NCBI GenBank assembly: GCA_964016885.1
Contig: OZ024740.1
Span: forward strand, 4,940,365 to 5,004,364
Source: Eledone cirrhosa
Lineage: Eukaryota; Mollusca; Cephalopoda; Octopoda; Eledonidae
Direction of reading: 5' to 3'
DNA: 64,000 nucleotides
Within the stretch, counting starts at the first letter, position 1, and each line of letters starts with the position of its first letter. Below the pieces are notes generated by a model. It saw only the letters and a program-made list of their open reading frames with translations, was not told where the DNA came from and ran no database searches. Positions 56,831 to 64,000 of this stretch are shown piece after piece. The position numbers and the translations under genes were made by a program.

Positions 56831-57436
56831 TATGTAGCGACAGTATTGTACTTGATGTGGGAGCAATACTCCACTGAGATTCTCATCTGTTCTTTGTAAG
56901 GGGCCAGTAGTTTTATCGGGAAAGATGTATTTTCTAGATCTGAAGAAGACCAGTCTTTGAAATACAGCTTATGTTAACTTAACAATATATTTTCTGTTAT
57001 GTCTCATATATATTTCAAAAGCTCAACAGTCTATTCACAGTAAATCAATATTTTTGACACAAAATTAACTGGATTTCTCTTCTAAAACATTACCGCTCAT
57101 AAGGGTAGCATCACATTGCATATTTCAGTTGATTGTTTCATGTACATAAATAAATAAATAGTATGGAAAGCAGGCATAAAATGATGATAGAACTGCAGCA
57201 AAAATCTGTTCTCTGTTCAATAAATAAATATATAAATGTAAAAGACTTAACATGATTTGCTATACAGCTATCAGATAAGTTCTTCCCTCTGAGGAATAGA
57301 TAGATAGCTAGATAAAATTACAAGCAAAAATTCAGAATTTTCTGTAAGAAATATCATATCTCCACAAAATGATTTATAATTGTTGATAGCTAGCAGCAAT
57401 ATCAATATAGAGCTATTTGCAGGTAGATAAATAATT
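56831..57436. other. Unassigned; half hammerhead-like motif at 56940
   Basis: CUGAAGA (56940-56946), AGA/UCU hairpin, GAAAUACAG. The predicted NUH position is G, and helix I does not pair, so I do not call a ribozyme. The rest is AT-rich. Confidence 0.35.
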
Positions 57437-57512
57437 ATTATCATCAGCGCCTTCACCATCGTCATTTTTCATCCACTTTCCATGGTGGCATGGCTTGTAC
57501 AGGTTGCCATGG
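57437..57512 (-). mobile_element. LINE/SINE tail fragment, diverged
   Basis: Complement of the tail: ATCATCAGCGCC..TTCATCCACTTTCCATGG. Confidence 0.5.
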
Positions 57513-57867
57513 TCCAAGTTAAATCGTATTTGGTGAGACTGACCTTCTAGAATTTAGAAGTTTTGTGTCTCACGATCAAAGGCTCGTAATAAACTCAACA
57601 TTGTGAAAAAGGTTGTCTTTGACTATCATTGATATCGATCTAGCCGAATATAAAACAACTCAGAGATGCATCAACTACAGGGAATATTGAATTTATTCAA
57701 TGAGATCCACAGGGATCTCATCAAATAAATCTGTATCTTTTTGTTTTATTTATTAATTACTCAGATATTTAAAAAGGTTTATTAAGAATTATTTTACTAG
57801 TGTGCATAAATGTTTCATAGAATTTAATTGTTAAACACAAGTTTATAATAATTAAATTAGTTTTACG
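57513..57867. other. Unassigned interval with a short perfect hairpin
   Basis: AATGAGATCCACAGGGATCTCAT around 57700 is a perfect stem of nine pairs. No gene found. Confidence 0.45.
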
Positions 57868-57957
57868 TGGTGGATTGGCAGGATCGGTAGAGGGTCAGAT
57901 GCCATGCTTTGAAGCACAGTTACGTCCCTTTATGGACTGAGTTCAAATCCCGCCATC
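57868..57957 (+). mobile_element. Ceph-SINE head only
   Basis: GTGGATTGGCAGGATCGGTA..GAGTTCAAATCCCGCC. It stops exactly after the B box, where a 9 bp minisatellite begins. Confidence 0.75.
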
Positions 57958-59625
57958 ACCATCAATACCACCACTACCACCACTACCAGCACTACCGCCA
58001 CTACCACCACTACCATCACTACCACCACTACCAGCACTACCATCACTACCATAACTACCACCACTACCACCACTACCACCACTACCATCACTACCACCAC
58101 TACCACCACTACCGCCACTACCATCACTACCACCACTACCACCACTACCATCACTACCATAACTACCACCACTACCACCACTACCATCACTACCATCACT
58201 ACCACCACTACCATCACTACCATCACTACCATAACTACCATAACTACCACCACTACCATCACTACCACCACTACCATCACTACCATCACTACCATCACTA
58301 CCATAACTACCACCACTACCATCACTACCACCACTACCACCACTACCATCACTACCATCACTACCATCACTACCACCACTACCACCACTACCACCACTAC
58401 CACCACTACCATCACTACCACCACTACCACCACTACCACCACTACCATCACTACCACCACTACCACCACTACCATCACTACCACCACTACCACCATTACC
58501 ATCACTACCACCACTACCATCACTACCACCACTACCATCACTACCACCACTACCACCACTACCATAGCTACCACCACTACCACCACTGCCACCACTACCA
58601 CCACTACCACCACTACCACCACTACCATCACTACCACCACTACCACCACTACCACCACTACCATCACTACCATCACTACCACCACTACCATCACTACCAC
58701 CACTACCACCACTACCACCACTACCATCACTACCACCACTACCACCACTACCACCACTACCACCACTACCATCACTACCACCACTACCACCACTACCACC
58801 ACTACCACCACTACCATCACTACCACCACTACCATCACTACCACCACTACCACCACTACCGCCACTACCACCACTACCACCACTACCACCACTACCACCA
58901 CTACCACCACTACCACCACTACCACCACTACCATCACTACCACCACTACCATCACTACCACCACTACCACCACTACCACCACTACCACCACTACCACCAC
59001 TACCATCACTACCACCACTACCACCACTACCACCACTACCATCACTACCACCACTACCACCACTACCACCACTACCACCACTACCACCACTACCACCACT
59101 ACCATCACTACCACCACTACCATCACTACCACCACTACCATCACTACCACCACTACCACCACTACCACCACTACCATCACTACCACCACTACCATCACTA
59201 CCACCACTACCACCACTACCACCACTACCACCACTACCATCACTACCACCACTACCACCACTACCACCACTACCACCACTACCATCACTACCACCACTAC
59301 CATCACTACCACCACTACCATCACTACCACCACTACCACCACTACCACCACTACCACCACTACCATCACTACCATCACTACCATCACTACCATCACTACC
59401 ACCACTACCATCACTACCACCACTACCACCACTACCACCACTACCACCACTACCATCACTACCACCACTACCACCACTACCATCACTACCACCACTACCA
59501 CCACTACCATCACTACCACCACTACCACCACTACCACCACTACCACCACTACCACCACTACCACCACTACCACCACTACCACCACTACCACCACTACCAC
59601 CACTACCACCACTACCATCACTGTC
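57958..59625. repeat. 1.7 kb minisatellite, 9 bp unit
   Basis: About 185 units of CACCACTAC with CATCACTAC as the main variant. Because the unit is a multiple of three, frames stay open on both strands (His-His-Tyr; Gly-Ser-Gly; Val runs). These are not genes. Confidence 0.95.
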
Positions 59626-59879
59626 ATCTTTCTTCCTCAAAATTTGGCTGGAGAATATATATATATATTTGTTTTCAAGGTTTTTGATATGAAATCGTGT
59701 GTCGTAACAAATATAGTTATAGTTGGGGAGGGTCATATTGTTATAGTTGGGGAGGGTCATATTGTTGTAATATTGTCAGAAATAACATAACACTCACTGT
59801 TTGGTTGGTTTTCACTTCTCTATCTTTTATATCTCCATAGTTAATTCATTTGGCATCAATGTTTATCATTGACGGACCA

Positions 59880-59935
59880 AACCCATGCATGCATGGAAGA
59901 TGGACGTTAAACGATGATGATGATGATGATGACCG
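59880..59935 (+). mobile_element. SINE/LINE tail insertion in a pseudo-LTR
   Basis: ACCCATGCATGCATGGAAGA..GTTAAACGATGATGATG interrupts the family A motif GACCAACGGT. Short GACC copies flank it. Confidence 0.7.
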
Positions 59936-59976
59936 ACGGTCAAAAATACAGATATCATATAGATATAAACACATAT

Positions 59977-61070
59977 ATATAGTCTAACGAACGTGACGCA
60001 AAGAGGCATCTTGTACTCTTTTGCTCGCTCAAGCAGTTGTGTCAAAGTTCGTAGACTACGAGAAAGCCTTCGACAGCGTCGATATCATCGCACTGCTGAA
60101 CTCGTTGTAGAAGCAAGGAGTCGAGGCGCAATACGTTCAACTGCTCAAGGAGGCGGGTTCCTGATGCACCACCGACATAGCTCTGCTGTCATCACCCGTA
60201 CGAGTGTCGGTCAAGAAGGGAGTGATGCAAGGAGATAAGGCATTGACTGGCAAGGCGGTGTCAACATCAACGGCGCGATACTTACCCACTTCCGTTTCGC
60301 TGATGGCATCGTACTGATCGCTGAAACTATGGATCAGCTTCAGACCATGCAGATGGAGCTCGACATCAAAAGCTCTGCAGTAGGCCTCAAGATGAACCGC
60401 ATGAAAACGAAGTACCAACAGGTCGAATGGTGGTTGGCGGTGATGAAATAGAGGAGGTGGAGGAATATGTCTACCTAGGACAAGAATTGAACATGTGCCG
60501 AGACATTGAGAGGGAGATCTCGCGGAGGGTAAGGACCGGATGGAAGGCGTTCAACGGCATAAGGAATGTGCTCAAGGGGAGGTTGGACAAGACCACTCGC
60601 GCCAACCTCTTCAATAGCACAGTTTTACCTACAATGTTATATGGCAGTGAAACTTGGGCTACAACGAAAAGAGAAGCGCAGAGGGTGGTAACGGCTCAAA
60701 GTGCAATGGAGAGATCAATGCTAGGAATCTCGTTGAGAGAGCACATCAGGAGCGAAGTCATCAGACAGAAGTCCGGCGTGAGGGACGTTATCACGGAATA
60801 TATGCGCAGCAAGTTCAGATGGGCTGGACACGTCACCCGGTCACCGATAATCGGTGGATCCGCGCAGTTGCCGAGTGGTACCAGCGCGAGCGGAAACGAT
60901 CACTCGGAAGGCCTCCACTAGGGTGGAGTTACGATTTGAAGAATACGATTGGGACTACATGGATGAGGAAAGCACGATCCAGAGAGGAATGGACGACATG
61001 CTGTGACCAGCGGCGTTGAATGGACGCCCGACAGACTGGTCGGTCAAGGTGATCAAGGTGATATAGTCTA
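59977..61070 (+). mobile_element. RTE-type LINE insertion with 10 bp target-site duplication
   Basis: ATATAGTCTA occurs at 59977-59986 and 61061-61070, and the pseudo-LTR resumes after it. The body is 5'-truncated: VDYEKAFDSVD, GVMQGD, then a deletion to HFRFADGIVLIAETMDQLQ (the second catalytic Asp of FADD is Gly), 60427-60921 YVYLGQELNM, TVLPTMLYGSETWATT, RWAGHVTR, and after a shift GRPPLGW, REEWTTCC, stop at 61018. The GGTCAAGGTGATCAAGGTG end is the 3' tail. This matches RTE-clade endonuclease-reverse transcriptases. Confidence 0.85.
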
Positions 61071-61599
61071 TTAAAGTTCTTTCGTTGCACATCTGCAACA
61101 TCATCAGTGGTGCTATTATGTTCCTCCTGTTGTATTGTACATCTACACCATCTTTATTTTAGAAATTAAAATAGATGATGAGGTAGTATGTCAACCCACG
61201 GATAAGTCTGGTTGACATACTACCTCATCATCTATTTTAATTTCTAAAATAAAGATGGTGTAGACATACAATACAACAGGAGGAACATAATAGCTCCACT
61301 GATGATGTTGCAGATGTGCAATGAAAGAACTTTGTTAGACTATATATATGTGTTTATATCTATATTATATCTGTATTTTTGACCGTTGGTCAGTCAATGG
61401 TAAACATTGATTGCCAAATGAATTAACTATAGAAATATAAAAGATAGAGAAGTGAAAACCAACCAAACAGTGAGTGTGTTCTGTTAATATTTCTGGCAAT
61501 ATTATTACAACAATATGACCCTCCCCAAGTATAACTATATTTGTTTCGACACACGATTTCATATCAAAAACCTTGCAAAACAAATATATATATATATAT

Positions 61600-61830
61600 A
61601 CCCTTTCCTCTTTACCTTGTTTACACCAACTCCCTCTGTCTCTCTCTTTCACTCTTTCCCTTTCTTTCCCTCACCCTTCCTTTTTGCCTCATATAACTCT
61701 CTCACTAGCTATCTATTTCTCCTCCTCTCCCCTCTCCCTCTCTACTTGTTTTCCCCAACTCCCCTTCTCCCCCCTCTCTATCGACCCCTACTCCTACCCC
61801 CATCACCACCACAGTTCTCTCTATTTCCCC
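61600..61830. repeat. Pyrimidine-rich (CT)-type tract
   Basis: CTCTCTC, CCTCTCCC and CCTTTCTTTCCC runs on the plus strand. Low complexity, no gene. Confidence 0.75.
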
Positions 61831-62046
61831 AGCAGTGGTCAATCCTTATCTAGATAATATTTATATATATCTTATCCATTTATTAATAAATTTATACTTT
61901 GCTGCTGCCACCATTTTCAATATGTTGGCCCTGTCTATACAGCGGCGCCATCTCTTAGAAAAATACTTTCAAAGGAAACAGAACTAAATAACAACTAATG
62001 TGTCTTTGTGTGGGTGTTCATGTGTTTATAAGTGTGCATATGTAAT

Positions 62047-62208
<162 letters not shown>

Positions 62209-62302
62209 CTTTCGTTAACTACTTTTCCCATCTTGACGTTATAGTCGCATATATGTTATAGAATGCCATTAGCTTCTTGCTAAAACAATCTCTATACCTC
62301 TC

Positions 62303-62305
<3 letters not shown>

Positions 62306-62361
<56 letters not shown>

Positions 62362-62460
62362 AATGTATATGTATATATATATATATATCATCATCATCGT
62401 CGATTAACATCTATCTTCCATGCTAGCATGGGTTATATATATATATATATATATTGCAAG
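62306..62460 (-). repeat. (TA)n blocks around a SINE-tail scrap
   Basis: TA-rich 62306-62388, then ATCATCATCATCGTCGATTA..CCATGCTAGCATGGGTTA (complement of the common tail), then TA again. Confidence 0.75.
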
Positions 62461-62785
62461 CTTGTGTATGCATGCAAATAAATATGTGTGTGTGTGTAAT
62501 TTACTTATTGAAATTGACACAATTGGCTCATCCAAAAACAAATATCAAAATGTTTGCAAAAACATATATATGACAAAAGTATATTGATCAGGGCTATTGA
62601 TCAAAGTCATCAATCAAGACCTTTGATTAGGCCATATATTTATCAGCTCAGTCATTTAACTCATTTCATAAAACCCAAACTTAACAACACGAGGGTTTAC
62701 ATCAAGGCTTCTTTCATAATGTTTGAATTGAATTAGTTTGGCAAGTGACTTGATCTAAGATCATGTTTGGCAAGTGGCTTGATCT
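62461..62785. other. Unassigned interval
   Basis: AT-rich. A 26-29 bp direct repeat (TTTGGCAAGTG.CTTGATCTA) occurs twice at 62737-62790. No gene seen. Confidence 0.5.
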
Positions 62786-62789
62786 AAGA

Positions 62790-64000
62790 TGACCACTTTA
62801 CAGTGTGGACTGGGTGCTTTTTGTTGTGACACCTACATGACCACTTTACAGTGTGGACTGGGTGCTTTTTGTTGTGACACCTACATGACCACTTTACAGT
62901 GTGGACTGGGTGCTTTTTGTTGTGACACCTACATGACCACTTTACAGTGTGGACTGGGTGCTTTTTGTTGTGACACCTACATGACCACTTTACAGTGTGG
63001 ACTGGGTGCTTTTTGTTGTGACACCTACATGACCACTTTACAGTGTAGACTGGGTACTTTTTGTTGTGACACCTACATGACCACTTTACAGTGTAGACTG
63101 GGTACTTTTTGTTGTGACACCTACATGACCACTTTACAGTGTAGACTGGGTACTTTTTGTTGTGACACCTACATGACCACTTTACAGTGTAGACTGGGTA
63201 CTTTTTGTTGTGACACCTACATGACCACTTTACAGAGAGGACTGGGTACTTTTTGTTGTGACACCTACATGACCACTTTACAGTGTAGACTGGGTACTTT
63301 TTGTTGTGACACCTACATGACCACTTTACAGTGTGGACTGGGTACTTTTTGTTGTGACACCTACATGACCACTTTACAGTGTAGACTGGGTACTTTTTAT
63401 TGTGACACCTACATGACCACTTTACAGTGTAGACTGGGTACTTTTTGTTGTGACACCTACATGACCACTTTACAGTGTAGATTGGGTACTTTTTGTTGTG
63501 ACACCTACATGACCACTTTACAGTGTGGACTGGGTACTTTTTGTTGTGACACCTACATGACCACTTTACAGTGTAGACTGGGTACTTTTTATTGTGACAC
63601 CTACGTGACCACTTTACAGTGTAGACTGGGTACTTTTTGTTGTGACACCTACATGACCACTTTACAGTGTAGATTGGGTACTTTTTGTTGTGACACCTAC
63701 ATGACCACTTTACAGTGTAGACTGGGTACTTTTTGTTGTGACACCTACATGACCACTTTACAGAGAGGACTGGGTACTTTTTATTGTGACACCTACATGA
63801 CCACTTTACAGTGTGGACTGGGTACGTTTTGTTGTGACACCTACATGACCACTTTACAGAGAGGACTGGGTACTTTTTGTTGTGACACCTACATGACCAC
63901 TTTACAGTGTAGACTGGGTACTTTTTGTTGTGACACCTACATGACCACTTTACAGTGTAGACTGGGTACTTTTTGTTGTGACACCTACATGACCACTTTA
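62790..64000 (-). repeat. 48 bp minisatellite derived from the LINE/SINE 3' region
   Basis: About 25 units of 48 bp containing GACCACTTTACAGTGT and GGTACTTTTTGTTGTGACAC, running off the window end. The same sequence occurs once in the 3' UTR of the LINE at 18213-18262 (GTGCTTTTTGTTATGTCACC, GACCACTTTACAGTGTG). Units with GGGTGC lie first and GGGTAC later. A CAGAGAGGAC variant recurs at about 63233, 63763 and 63858. Confidence 0.95.

Larger units (their letters stand above)
59648..61592. mobile_element. Penelope-like family A fold-back with nested insertions
   Basis: The left arm (59648-59986 and 61061-61195) is split by an RTE insertion. The right arm is 61211-61592. The arms meet around a 15 bp spacer (61196-61210) that begins the RT sequence: QPTDKSG-like, cf. 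CLPTDKSG at 7118. A 54 bp SINE tail lies at 59880-59935. So this copy contains two inverted pseudo-LTRs and essentially no ORF. Confidence 0.75.

Noticed and set aside
57690..57730. UUGAUGA plus perfect hairpin on the minus strand
   Set aside because: The hairpin includes the core bases themselves and is followed by UCAUUGAA, so the hammerhead layout is not met.
57909..59760. Open frames of 565-605 codons on both strands (His-Tyr, Val, Gly-Ser repeats)
   Set aside because: A 9 bp repeat keeps every frame open. Simultaneous openness on both strands argues against coding.

Overview
This window is non-genic, repeat-saturated animal DNA, almost certainly from a coleoid cephalopod and most likely an octopus. 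I infer this from Ceph-SINE-like elements (tRNA-like head plus the conserved core around CATCCTTACGGGGTCGATAA), from a second abundant tRNA-derived SINE, and from many copies of a 3' tail ending in GGACGTTAAACGATGATGAT. I find no host exon, no functional tRNA or rRNA gene, no CRISPR array and no bacterial signal. Almost all long open frames are translations of tandem repeats or decayed retrotransposon frames.

Layout. 1-10 kb: SINEs, (TA)n tracts and a cluster of fold-back elements, including a Penelope-like reverse transcriptase relic between inverted ~280 bp repeats (6797-8556). 8.7-11.4 kb: a 44 bp minisatellite made from a SINE head and several hammerhead-ribozyme-like motifs. 11.9-14 kb, 18-19.9 kb and 25-28.2 kb: copies of one LINE family with a PHD-like C4HC3 finger inside its reverse transcriptase protein. 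14.8-16.5 kb and 22-24.3 kb: more fold-backs with hammerhead motifs. 29.5-32.4 kb: CR1/Jockey-type fragments, an internally deleted LINE, and a fold-back carrying a well-paired hammerhead. 33.5-37 kb: a nearly complete but disabled LINE with endonuclease, reverse transcriptase and three C-terminal C2H2 fingers. 38.1-38.6 kb: a possible restriction-like-endonuclease LINE tail. 39.5-45 kb, 45-55.4 kb, 58-59.6 kb and 62.8-64 kb: very large minisatellites. 59.6-61.6 kb: nested insertions (RTE-type LINE and a SINE tail inside a Penelope-like fold-back).

The most interesting signal is a dense, multi-family set of type I hammerhead ribozyme motifs (CUGANGA, helix II, GAA, helix III, NUH, helix I) in or beside inverted-repeat elements. 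At least nine sequence families are present. In two of them helix I differs between copies by compensating changes. Hammerheads in Penelope-like element terminal repeats are known (Cervera and De la Pena), so the class is precedented; the families, their density here and the palindromic helix III in many of them deserve checking. A second theme is that SINEs, LINEs and minisatellites share sequence: SINE and LINE 3' ends match, and two minisatellites are amplified pieces of these same elements.
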